DNA of 14,774 bases. Source: CBFGRU01 sp965651255 (GTDB taxonomy: Bacteria; Planctomycetota; Phycisphaerae; Phycisphaerales; SM1A02). Position numbers and translations under genes: made by a program. Location: NCBI GenBank assembly GCA_965651255.1, contig CBFGRU010000052.1, positions 1 through 14,774 on the forward strand, in the 5' to 3' direction. The notes below the pieces were generated by a model. It was given only the letters and a program-made list of their open reading frames with translations, was not told where the DNA came from and ran no database searches. Each line of letters starts with the position of its first letter. Within the stretch, counting starts at the first letter, position 1. Shown here in pieces: positions 1-6,916 of the stretch.

Positions 1-10
1 CATGGCGGAG

Positions 11-46
11 AAAAAACCGAGGCGGCCCGACTCGGGACCGCCTCGG
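11..46 (-). terminator. Rho-independent terminator of the secretin gene
   Basis: Read on the minus strand this is a near-perfect GC-rich hairpin followed by six U residues. Bases 17-25 (CCGAGGCGG) pair with 38-46 (CCGCCTCGG). The stem continues with 26-29 (CCCG) against 33-36 (CGGG), giving a 3-base loop at 30-32 and a single bulged base at 37. The A-run at 11-16 becomes the U-tract. It lies 28 bases past the secretin stop codon, so it should end that transcript. Confidence 0.9.
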
Positions 47-74
47 CGTGCGTTTGAAATCAGCTCCGGCGAAA

Positions 75-2906
75 TCAGAAGTTGCCGTACGACGTGCCGC
101 TGCCGATCGTGTCGGAGAGGCCCGGGTAGAGCAGATCTTCGTTCTCCTGCTGGATGATGATCTCCGGCCGGATGAGGATGAGCAGTGTGCTCTCGCTCTT
201 GTTGGTCACGCGGTTGGTAAAGAAGCGATTGATGAACGGAATCTTGGAGAGGATCGGCACGCCGACTTCCACTTCCGTTTCGTTCACGAGACGCTGTCCA
301 CCGAGGAGGATCGTGCCCTTATCGGGAACGCACGTGGTCGTGTTGATCAATGCCACTTCCACCGTCGGGAGACTGACGACGCCGCTGAAGACCGCTGCAT
401 CGCCACCACCGTCACCGCCGCCACCACCAGCCGCACCGGAGAACTGAAGTTCTTCGATCGCGATGATCTGGCGAACACCGGTGATGACCGTCATGCAGAC
501 GTACCGGCGATCCGCCGACACGACCGCTTCGATGTCAAGCGACACACCGTCGGTCAGCGAAGTCAGCACCGGCTGGAACGCACCCGACGCATCGCCGACG
601 ATCGGAATGAGCGCGGAGACGATGGCCGTCTGCGTACCGACGGTGACCCACGATCGCTGTCCGTTGAAGAGGGTCAGACGCGGTGCGGTGAGGACGACGT
701 TTCGACGATCGGCCTGCGTCGCTTCGATGAGCAGGTCAACCTGAATGTCGTCGAGGAACTGGATACCGAGCGACAGAGCCGGGGCGTTGTTGAGCACTTC
801 GCCGGCGAACGAGTCAGCATCGAAGTTACCGAGCAGATCGACCAAGTCGAAGCTGTTCTGGTTCACGCCGATCGGTGAGAAGCCCCCCGTGTTCCGAAGC
901 GGCGAGCCCACCGGTCCACCGACGTAGTTGTACGTCGGGATCGGAGCGCCCGGGTTCACCGGCGTACCGAAGAGCTGGCCGTACGGGGTCGTGTTGACGC
1001 CGTAGATCAGCGGGTCCTTCAGACGGCCGCGGTTATCGAAGAAGTCACTGAGGTGACCAAGCGGATCCACCGCGAGCTGCTGCTGGCGGAGGGTGTTGTT
1101 GGTATTGAAGAAGACATCAAGGTCAAACCCGATCTTCTCAAACCACGCCATGTCCACCGTGAGGAATCGGGCTTCGACGTTGATCTGAAGCGCGCGAACC
1201 TCTCGAAGCATGTTGAGCAGGCCATCGATACCCTGAATGGCTCGCGGCGTGTTCGTAATGATGAGGTTGCCATTGAGCTCGGAAATCGACCCGGTGTCGC
1301 CACCCAGATCGCGCCAACTGTCGTACTCAACGTTTTCCTGAATCAGGGTGACGATCTGATCGATCATCCCTTCGCGGTCGGTGGCCTTGCGGTTGTCCTT
1401 TCCGCCGCCGGAGAACAGGTTGCCCCCGTTTCCGCCGTTGTAATCGCCACCGTTTCCACCGCCACCAAGACCGAGCCCTCCGCCACCGAGGCCGTTGCCG
1501 CCAAGCATGGCGCTACTGGCCAGGGCCGCATCGAGGTCAAGCTTGGGCGCATTGTCGAAGTACGGTGCTTCGAAGAGCAGATCCTTGATGTCGTACACCT
1601 TCGTTACGGTGTGACGACGAATCGCATCGGGGCTGGAGATGACAACCAGGCCGTCCTGAATCGCAAAGTCCGGCCGCTCATACTGATCACCAACCTGCTC
1701 GAGCATGCGGCTGAGCACGGTGCGAGCGCTGACGTTGCGCAACTGCAGCGTGACTTCATCCGACGGGCGGACGCCCATGAACTCAAGCGCTTTCCAATCG
1801 GCGTGGAAGTCAACGCCGGTCACTTCTTCCATGTATGCGAAGAGCTGCTCAACCGAGTGTCCGCGGAAATCGACCTGCGGAATCTGTGACTGATCGAGCA
1901 TGGCCGCGACGCGCCGATTTTCCTGCGTATCGGCATAGCTGAGGTCGCTGGTGCGGCGGATCGAAAGTTCCGGCCAGTCTTCGGGATACTGGACGAGACC
2001 GGTGGTCGAGCGTGGGCCGGCGCCGGTCATGTTCGGACGCGGGGCAACCATCGCCAGTCGATTCTGCTGAATGTTCCAGGAGAAGCCCATTTCCTTGTCA
2101 CGCTCGATGCGCTGCACATCGGTCCACATCTTGGTGGTCTGAATGGCATCACGAAGAGCAAGGGCGGCCGGGTTGGTCTCATCACGGAACAGAATCTGCT
2201 CGACGACCTGCAGAGCTTCATCGTACTTCATCTGCATCTGCAGTTCGCGAACGCGAACCAGGGCCGCTTCGTTCTGCGCCTGACGACGCCGTTCTTCTGC
2301 CTGCTGCTCGCGCTGCCGCGCGGCTTCCTGCTCCGCCAGCGTCGCTTGCGCTTCCTGCTGGGCGGCCATGTCCTTGGCCTGACCGATCTGGCCAAGCAGT
2401 GACTGAGCGCGGTCGTTCCGGCTGTTGAACTCAGTTTCGTTCAGATCGTTCCGGGCGCGACCGAGCGCGACCTGGGCGGTGATGACGCGCATCTCCGCTT
2501 CGGTGTACTGCCCTTGCTGCAGCAGTTCGTTCGCCCGTGTCATCGCGGCATCGAATTCAGACATCGCCTGCTGACGGCGGAGCGTATCGACCCGCTCGAC
2601 ATCATCGATGCCGCTGCGCTGGTCGAGAAGCGCCTGCGCTTCCTTCAGGCCGGCGATGGCCTCTTCGTTCCCCGGCTGAAGCCGAAGAACTGACTGAAAT
2701 GCATCTGCGGCCTGTGACCACTGCGCATTGCGCATGTGATCCCGGGCCTGGGACAGCAGCGAGTCGATGCGTTGCTGATCGGTCTGCTGCGGCGGTGCAT
2801 CCTGAAACGGCATTGCCAATGCAACATCCGTCAGCGTGCCGGTTGTCAAACCGGCCGTCAGGATGAGGGCTGAAACGCCGAAGTGTCGTTTCGCAAACAG
2901 GCTCAT
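75..2906 (-). CDS. Secretin (type II/III secretion or type IV pilus outer-membrane pore) with N-terminal TPR/coiled-coil region
   Basis: A 943-residue exported secretin (GspD/PilQ superfamily), expected to form a multimeric gated channel in the outer membrane. A signal peptide covers about residues 1-31 (basic start, hydrophobic 10-20, likely cleavage after ALA31). A TPR-like helical region follows (about 46-95), then a Gln/Glu/Arg-rich coiled coil (about 180-215) and a second TPR-like stretch (about 212-255). An N0/N1-type domain spans about 340-440. A Gly/Asn-rich linker covers 469-502, and a further N-domain about 510-575. The secretin core occupies about 575-915, ending in the diagnostic VPILSKIPFINRFF (883-896) and the final strand STLLILIRPEII (906-917). 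It is longer than classical GspD because of the N-terminal TPR region. The start is set by a strong Shine-Dalgarno. No pilus or secretion partner lies nearby, so the transported substrate is unknown. Confidence 0.93.
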   Translation of the reverse strand: MSLFAKRHFGVSALILTAGLTTGTLTDVALAMPFQDAPPQQTDQQRIDSLLSQARDHMRNAQWSQAADAFQSVLRLQPGNEEAIAGLKEAQALLDQRSGIDDVERVDTLRRQQAMSEFDAAMTRANELLQQGQYTEAEMRVITAQVALGRARNDLNETEFNSRNDRAQSLLGQIGQAKDMAAQQEAQATLAEQEAARQREQQAEERRRQAQNEAALVRVRELQMQMKYDEALQVVEQILFRDETNPAALALRDAIQTTKMWTDVQRIERDKEMGFSWNIQQNRLAMVAPRPNMTGAGPRSTTGLVQYPEDWPELSIRRTSDLSYADTQENRRVAAMLDQSQIPQVDFRGHSVEQLFAYMEEVTGVDFHADWKALEFMGVRPSDEVTLQLRNVSARTVLSRMLEQVGDQYERPDFAIQDGLVVISSPDAIRRHTVTKVYDIKDLLFEAPYFDNAPKLDLDAALASSAMLGGNGLGGGGLGLGGGGNGGDYNGGNGGNLFSGGGKDNRKATDREGMIDQIVTLIQENVEYDSWRDLGGDTGSISELNGNLIITNTPRAIQGIDGLLNMLREVRALQINVEARFLTVDMAWFEKIGFDLDVFFNTNNTLRQQQLAVDPLGHLSDFFDNRGRLKDPLIYGVNTTPYGQLFGTPVNPGAPIPTYNYVGGPVGSPLRNTGGFSPIGVNQNSFDLVDLLGNFDADSFAGEVLNNAPALSLGIQFLDDIQVDLLIEATQADRRNVVLTAPRLTLFNGQRSWVTVGTQTAIVSALIPIVGDASGAFQPVLTSLTDGVSLDIEAVVSADRRYVCMTVITGVRQIIAIEELQFSGAAGGGGGDGGGDAAVFSGVVSLPTVEVALINTTTCVPDKGTILLGGQRLVNETEVEVGVPILSKIPFINRFFTNRVTNKSESTLLILIRPEIIIQQENEDLLYPGLSDTIGSGTSYGNF

Positions 2907-2911
2907 GCGTA

Positions 2912-2920
2912 CCTCTCCTA
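2912..2920 (-). promoter_or_regulatory. Strong Shine-Dalgarno of the secretin gene
   Basis: On the minus strand this reads TAGGAGAGG, ending five bases before the ATG at 2906; the AGGAG core sits 8 bases upstream of the start. It is the best ribosome-binding site in the window and fixes the secretin start, in contrast to carA, priA and the methyltransferase, which show none. Confidence 0.8.
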
Positions 2921-3009
2921 AACGGTCTCAGCCGGGCGTCGGCCTTGACGCTGGTGTGCTCTTCTCTCACCGACTGCGCGCTTGGAAACTACGGGTGCCG
3001 CGCGACGCA

Positions 3010-3035
3010 GCTCGCCCCGCTTAGTCGGGACGAGC
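3010..3035 (-). other. Hairpin in the carA-secretin spacer (secretin leader or carA trailer)
   Basis: Bases 3010-3019 pair with 3026-3035 around a 6-base loop (3020-3025), a 10-bp stem. One pair is G-U in minus-strand RNA but a C-A mismatch in plus-strand RNA, so the structure suits a minus-strand transcript. It sits about 100 bases upstream of the secretin start. No U-run follows, so it is not a standard terminator. The rest of the 222-bp spacer (2907-3128) has no open reading frame I trust and no clear -35/-10 pair. Confidence 0.5.
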
Positions 3036-3068
3036 CGACAGACTACTCCGGGCACAAAATCAACGCAA

Positions 3069-3094
3069 CCCGTTCCGGGCACGGTTTGAACGGG
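3069..3094 (-). other. Inverted repeat downstream of carA (possible weak terminator)
   Basis: CCCGTTC (3069-3075) and GAACGGG (3088-3094) form a perfect 7-bp stem with a 12-base loop, 35 bases past the carA stop. On the minus strand it is followed by TTGCGTTGATTTTG, which is T-rich but not a true U-tract. It could be a weak terminator for carA or part of the secretin promoter region. The 9-mer TCCGGGCAC occurs at 3074-3082, overlapping this repeat, and again at 3047-3055. Confidence 0.35.
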
Positions 3095-3128
3095 AATTTC
3101 ACTTGTTGGGCAATGTTTCTTCCGCCCC

Positions 3129-4349
3129 TCAGCTCATCCGGGCCAATTTCTGCCCCGACTGGTACCGGCCCATCGCCTCCGCACCCACCGGAAGACCCGT
3201 GCGCATCATCTCGACGAAGCAGTCGAACAGGTAGCTCGAGTCGTGTGGACCGGGCGAGGCCTCCGGATGGTACTGAACCGCGAAAATCGGCTTGGTCAGG
3301 TGCCGAAAGCCCGCCAAAGTACGGTCATTCAGGTGGATATGCGTCATTTCACAGCCCACCCCGCGGAGACTTTCTTCATCCACACAGAACCCGTGATTCT
3401 GGCTGGTAATCTCGATTCGACCGGTCAGAAGGTTCCGGACGGGCTGATTCGCGCCCCGATGACCGAACTTCAGCTTGTAGGTCTTTGCCCCCAAGGCCAG
3501 GGCCAGCAACTGGTTGCCCAGGCAGATGCCAAAGGTCGGAAACTCCCCGGCGACCTCGCGCAACGTGGCAATCGTCTCCTTCACGGCGGCGGGATCACCC
3601 GGTCCATTCGAGATGAATAGACCATCGGGCTTCATGGCCCGAATCTCCGCCGCGGAGATCTGGTGGGGTACGACGCGAACTTCGCATCCGCGCGCGGCGA
3701 GATTTCGATAAATGTTCCGCTTCGCCCCGCAATCGAGCGCTAACACCCGGTAAGGGCGGTCAATCCCACTCTCCACCGCCGCAAATGGTTGCCAGCTTCC
3801 GAGGTCACCGGACCATTCAAACCCCTCATCCGGGCTGACTTCGAGGGCCAGATTCCGCCCGGTCATTTCCGGGCTTTCCTTGGCCATCTCGACCAGTTCC
3901 GCATCGGTCTTGGATGTATCACAACTGATGATGCCCCGCATCGCACCGCAGGTGCGTAAATGGCGGACGAGCGCGCGAGTATCCACACCCTCCATCGCCA
4001 GGATTCCCTCTCGCTCCAGCCAACTGGCAAGATCGGCACCGGCCCGGTAGTTGGAATGAAGCCGCGAGAGTTCACGAACAATGAATCCTGCAATCTGAGG
4101 ACGGGCGGATTCAACATCCTCATCGCCGACCCCGTAGTTCCCCATCATGGTCGCCGTCATCGTAAGAATCTGGCCGGCGTAACTCGGATCAGTAATCGCT
4201 TCCTGATAACCGCACATCGCCGTGTTGAAAACGACCTCCCCCGGGATGGAGAGTGGCTGGCGGCAGGCGCCGAAGGCACGGCCCCGGAACACGGTTCCAT
4301 CTTCCAGAGCCAGGCGGGCAAGAACCGGTTCGCTGGTGGATGTGTTCAT
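3129..4349 (-). CDS. carA: Carbamoyl-phosphate synthase small (glutaminase) subunit
   Basis: CarA hydrolyses glutamine and channels ammonia to CarB for carbamoyl phosphate, the precursor of pyrimidines and arginine, in the cytoplasm. Its 406 residues are somewhat longer than the usual 360-390. The N-terminal small-chain domain (about 10-140) carries GEVVFNTAMCGYQEAITDPSY. The class I glutamine amidotransferase domain (about 200-384) has nucleophile C276 in FGICLGNQ and triad partners H361 and E363 in QYHPEASPGPHD; QNHGF (317-321) is also kept. Oddities are Asn279 where CarA normally has His (CLGHQ), and KFGHRGANQPV in place of the usual KFGHHGxNHPV. The triad is intact, so activity is expected. 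No Shine-Dalgarno precedes the ATG; a TACACT hexamer ends 8 bases upstream. It is divergent from priA, and carB is not adjacent. Confidence 0.97.
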   Translation of the reverse strand: MNTSTSEPVLARLALEDGTVFRGRAFGACRQPLSIPGEVVFNTAMCGYQEAITDPSYAGQILTMTATMMGNYGVGDEDVESARPQIAGFIVRELSRLHSNYRAGADLASWLEREGILAMEGVDTRALVRHLRTCGAMRGIISCDTSKTDAELVEMAKESPEMTGRNLALEVSPDEGFEWSGDLGSWQPFAAVESGIDRPYRVLALDCGAKRNIYRNLAARGCEVRVVPHQISAAEIRAMKPDGLFISNGPGDPAAVKETIATLREVAGEFPTFGICLGNQLLALALGAKTYKLKFGHRGANQPVRNLLTGRIEITSQNHGFCVDEESLRGVGCEMTHIHLNDRTLAGFRHLTKPIFAVQYHPEASPGPHDSSYLFDCFVEMMRTGLPVGAEAMGRYQSGQKLARMS

Positions 4350-4357
4350 ATTGATGA

Positions 4358-4363
4358 AGTGTA
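4358..4363 (-). promoter_or_regulatory. Candidate -10 element for carA (TACACT)
   Basis: TACACT on the minus strand ends 8 bases before the carA ATG, matching the TAnnnT form of a -10 hexamer (4 of 6 to TATAAT). With no Shine-Dalgarno this would give a leaderless or nearly leaderless mRNA. No good -35 is seen. It mirrors the element in front of priA. Confidence 0.4.
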
Positions 4364-4406
4364 GAGATCACAAAGAGCAGCGGCGAGCCGACATGCACGT
4401 GTTCGC

Positions 4407-4412
4407 TACACT
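4407..4412 (+). promoter_or_regulatory. Candidate -10 element for priA (TACACT)
   Basis: TACACT ends exactly 6 bases before the priA ATG at 4419, the spacing that would place the transcription start on the start codon. No Shine-Dalgarno is visible between them, so a leaderless transcript is plausible. No convincing -35 is seen. Confidence 0.4.
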
Positions 4413-4418
4413 CCGATC

Positions 4419-6728
4419 ATGCCGCTACTTTTCGAGCGTGAGCAGCCGGTCGTCGCCTACGCGCAGGTCATCGTCGAGCGCGGCATCGATCGCTATCCGG
4501 ATGGGTTGACCTACACCGTGCCCGAAACGCTGGCAGATCTTGAGCCGGGCGAACGGGTGCGCGTGCCGCTCGGCCGAAGCGATTCACTCGTGCCGGGGTA
4601 TGTCGTTTCGATCGGCGCTGATCCAGGGAAGATGAGCGATCGGACCAAGCTCAAGATGATTCACCATCGGGATCGTTCCGCAGCGCGCCTGACGGCGGAC
4701 CTGCTCGAACTGGCCCGGTGGATTGCAGGGTATTACTGCACACCGCTGGGGATGGTGTTGGCGACCATGCTGCCCGGTGCGGTGAAGAAAAGTGTGGGCA
4801 TGGTCGTGCGAAAGGTCATTGACCTCGCACCAGAGCCGCCACCGGATGCGCGAAAGCCCACCGCCTCACAGCGCGCGGTACTCGAATATCTCGAATCGCT
4901 TCCCAGGGAAGATCGTCCGGTTGAGATGCGCGAACTCGCAGAACGTGCCGGCCTGAAGACGACCGGACCGATCTCGCGGCTTCTCGAAGCGGGCCGCCTG
5001 ACCCAGGCGACGCGCACCAACATCGAAGCGGTCTGGGCCAGCCAGGCCGTGGAGAAGTTCATCCCGCCATCACTGACGGGAGAGCAGCAGGCCGTACTGA
5101 GCGCGATTGGGGCCCGACTCGGTCATGGTTTCTCGGCCCACCTCATCTATGGCGTCACCGGAAGCGGAAAGACCGAAGTTTACATCCGGCTGATTGAACA
5201 GGTCATCGCCCGCGGGCAAGTTGCACTGGTCCTCGTGCCGGAGATTGCCCTCACGCCGCAGACCGGCGGACGACTGATCGGTCGGTTGCCGCACCACCGG
5301 GTCGCCATCCTGCACTCGGGGCTGACCGCCGCGCAGCGACATCAGCAGTGGTCATTGGTGGCCAACGGTCATGCTCATGTCATCCTTGGGGCTCGATCGG
5401 CGGTGTTCGCTCCTGTTGTCGAAGGACGTCTCGGCGTGATCATCGTCGATGAGGAGCACGAAGGTTCGTACAAGCAGGATCAACTCCCCCGCTACCACGG
5501 TCGAGACGTCGCAATACGCCGCGCGCAGCTCGCACGATGCCCCATTGTTCTCGGGTCGGCGACCCCTTCGCTTGAGAGTTGGTACAACGCGACCGAGCGC
5601 AAGACGTTTACCCTGCACCGCATGATGCATCGCGTCCCCGGCGCAACGCTGCCGAAGGTCACGATTGTGGATTTTCGCGCGCAGATGCGCGAGCGGGGTG
5701 ATCGGCGCGTTCATCTGATCGGGCCAACGCTTGAGCACCATTTCATCAAGACGCTGGAGAGCGGTTACCAGGCATTGATTCTGCTGAACCGGCGTGGCTA
5801 CGCCAACTACATCGCCTGTCCGGACATGAATTGCGGCTGGGTCATGCAGTGTGATCAATGTGATACGACGATGGTGTATCACCGCCACGGGTCGTTGCCG
5901 ACGGGCGGCTTTGTCAAGTGTCACCACTGTCTGAGTGAGCAGAAACTTCCCGTCACCTGCCCGACCTGCAGCAAACGAATCGTCACGTTCGGCCTGGGGA
6001 CACAGCGTGTTGAAGAGGAACTGCTCCGCGCCTATCCGGACCTGATCGAAAACACCACGCTCCTGCGAATGGATTCAGACACGATGCACTCCGCCCAGCA
6101 GTACCACGAAGCGCTCGGCCGCTTTGCACGCGGCGAAGTGCGGGTCCTGCTGGGGACGCAGATGATCGCCAAAGGACTTGACTTCCCCCGCGTCCGACTG
6201 GTCGGGGTGATCAACGCTGACACATCCATCAATCTGCCGGACTTCCGCGCTGCAGAACGCACTTTTCAGCTCGTCAGTCAGGTGGCGGGCAGAACCGGTC
6301 GCGCCGATTCGGCCGGCCGCGTCATTGTGCAGAGTTTTCACCCGGATGCCCCGGCGATCCGCCTTGCCGCCGTGCACGACTACACCACGTTTGCCCGGGA
6401 AGAATTGGGTATCCGCACACAACTCGGCCTGCCACCCGTCTCGCGCATGGCCCGGATCGTCATTCGCAATGAAGACCTGCCCACCGCGTTCGGCGAAGCC
6501 ACCCGGCTGGCCGAGCGCCTCCGCGCGCTCGCGGGTCCGGGCATCAGACTGCGCGGCCCGGCCCCCTGCCCGATATCGCGCATTGCAGGGTTCCATCGAC
6601 AGCAGATCGAACTTCTCGCATCCACGCCCGGCGAACTGCAGAAACTCCTCACCGCTGCACGAAATGAAGGGCTTGTGAAATCGGATGCGCACATGGCGGT
6701 TGATGTCGATCCGATTGCATTGCTCTGA
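4419..6728 (+). CDS. priA: Primosomal replication restart helicase PriA (N')
   Basis: PriA is the 3'-5' superfamily 2 DNA helicase that recognises stalled forks and reloads the replisome. Its 769 residues are within the family range. The N-terminal 3'-DNA-binding domain (about 12-110) and a winged-helix region (about 145-210) precede helicase lobe 1, with Walker A GVTGSGKT (245-252, K251) and DEEH Walker B (344-347). Eight cysteines form the two family zinc sites: C467, C472, C478, C481, C501, C504, C514, C517. Lobe 2 carries GTQMIAKGLDFP and QVAGRTGRA, the latter being motif VI. The first cysteine pair is spaced CX4C (CPDMNC) rather than the common CX2C. No alternative in-frame start lies close downstream, so ATG 4419 is used although it lacks a Shine-Dalgarno. 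No terminator is seen after the stop. Confidence 0.97.
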   Translation: MPLLFEREQPVVAYAQVIVERGIDRYPDGLTYTVPETLADLEPGERVRVPLGRSDSLVPGYVVSIGADPGKMSDRTKLKMIHHRDRSAARLTADLLELARWIAGYYCTPLGMVLATMLPGAVKKSVGMVVRKVIDLAPEPPPDARKPTASQRAVLEYLESLPREDRPVEMRELAERAGLKTTGPISRLLEAGRLTQATRTNIEAVWASQAVEKFIPPSLTGEQQAVLSAIGARLGHGFSAHLIYGVTGSGKTEVYIRLIEQVIARGQVALVLVPEIALTPQTGGRLIGRLPHHRVAILHSGLTAAQRHQQWSLVANGHAHVILGARSAVFAPVVEGRLGVIIVDEEHEGSYKQDQLPRYHGRDVAIRRAQLARCPIVLGSATPSLESWYNATERKTFTLHRMMHRVPGATLPKVTIVDFRAQMRERGDRRVHLIGPTLEHHFIKTLESGYQALILLNRRGYANYIACPDMNCGWVMQCDQCDTTMVYHRHGSLPTGGFVKCHHCLSEQKLPVTCPTCSKRIVTFGLGTQRVEEELLRAYPDLIENTTLLRMDSDTMHSAQQYHEALGRFARGEVRVLLGTQMIAKGLDFPRVRLVGVINADTSINLPDFRAAERTFQLVSQVAGRTGRADSAGRVIVQSFHPDAPAIRLAAVHDYTTFAREELGIRTQLGLPPVSRMARIVIRNEDLPTAFGEATRLAERLRALAGPGIRLRGPAPCPISRIAGFHRQQIELLASTPGELQKLLTAARNEGLVKSDAHMAVDVDPIALL

Positions 6729-6811
6729 CCGATCACCCGACGATTTCATCACCGGCGAGTGAATCGATGAGAATGCTTGTGTGAACCACCCATGCCGCAA
6801 TAGAAACCGGC

Positions 6812-6817
6812 TAGAAT
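6812..6817 (+). promoter_or_regulatory. Candidate -10 element for the sucAB operon (TAGAAT)
   Basis: TAGAAT matches 5 of 6 bases of TATAAT and lies in the 188-bp priA-sucA spacer. A start about 7 bases downstream would give a leader of roughly 90 bases containing the nested stems at 6841-6893. There is no recognisable -35 at 16-18 bp, so the call is tentative. Confidence 0.4.
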
Positions 6818-6840
6818 CTGCTTTACCAGAGAGCGCACGA

Positions 6841-6893
6841 CCCGACCAGCGCTTTCTTCCCGAACGGCAAGTGACGTTCGGATGACGGTCGGG
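6841..6893 (+). other. Nested stem-loop in the sucA 5' leader
   Basis: Two perfect 7-bp stems are nested. The outer is CCCGACC (6841-6847) with GGTCGGG (6887-6893). The inner is CCGAACG (6860-6866) with CGTTCGG (6875-6881) around an 8-base loop. They are joined by an internal loop of 12 and 5 bases. The element ends 13 bases before the sucA Shine-Dalgarno. It has no U-tract, so it is more like a leader structure than a terminator. I do not recognise it as a known riboswitch. Confidence 0.5.
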
Positions 6894-6916
6894 GAAGTCT
6901 TCGGACGGAGAAGGCC

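Noticed and set aside
48..878. Long plus-strand open frame (276 codons) opposite the secretin gene
   Set aside because: Antisense shadow of a well-supported secretin in G+C-rich DNA; its product is Arg/Asp-rich with no recognisable domain.
1053..1889. 278-codon plus-strand open frame inside the secretin gene
   Set aside because: Overlaps conserved secretin sequence on the other strand and shows no family features.
6733..6765. Possible terminator hairpin after priA
   Set aside because: The CGATT/AATCG pairing has a bulge and a long loop, with no U-tract; not convincing.
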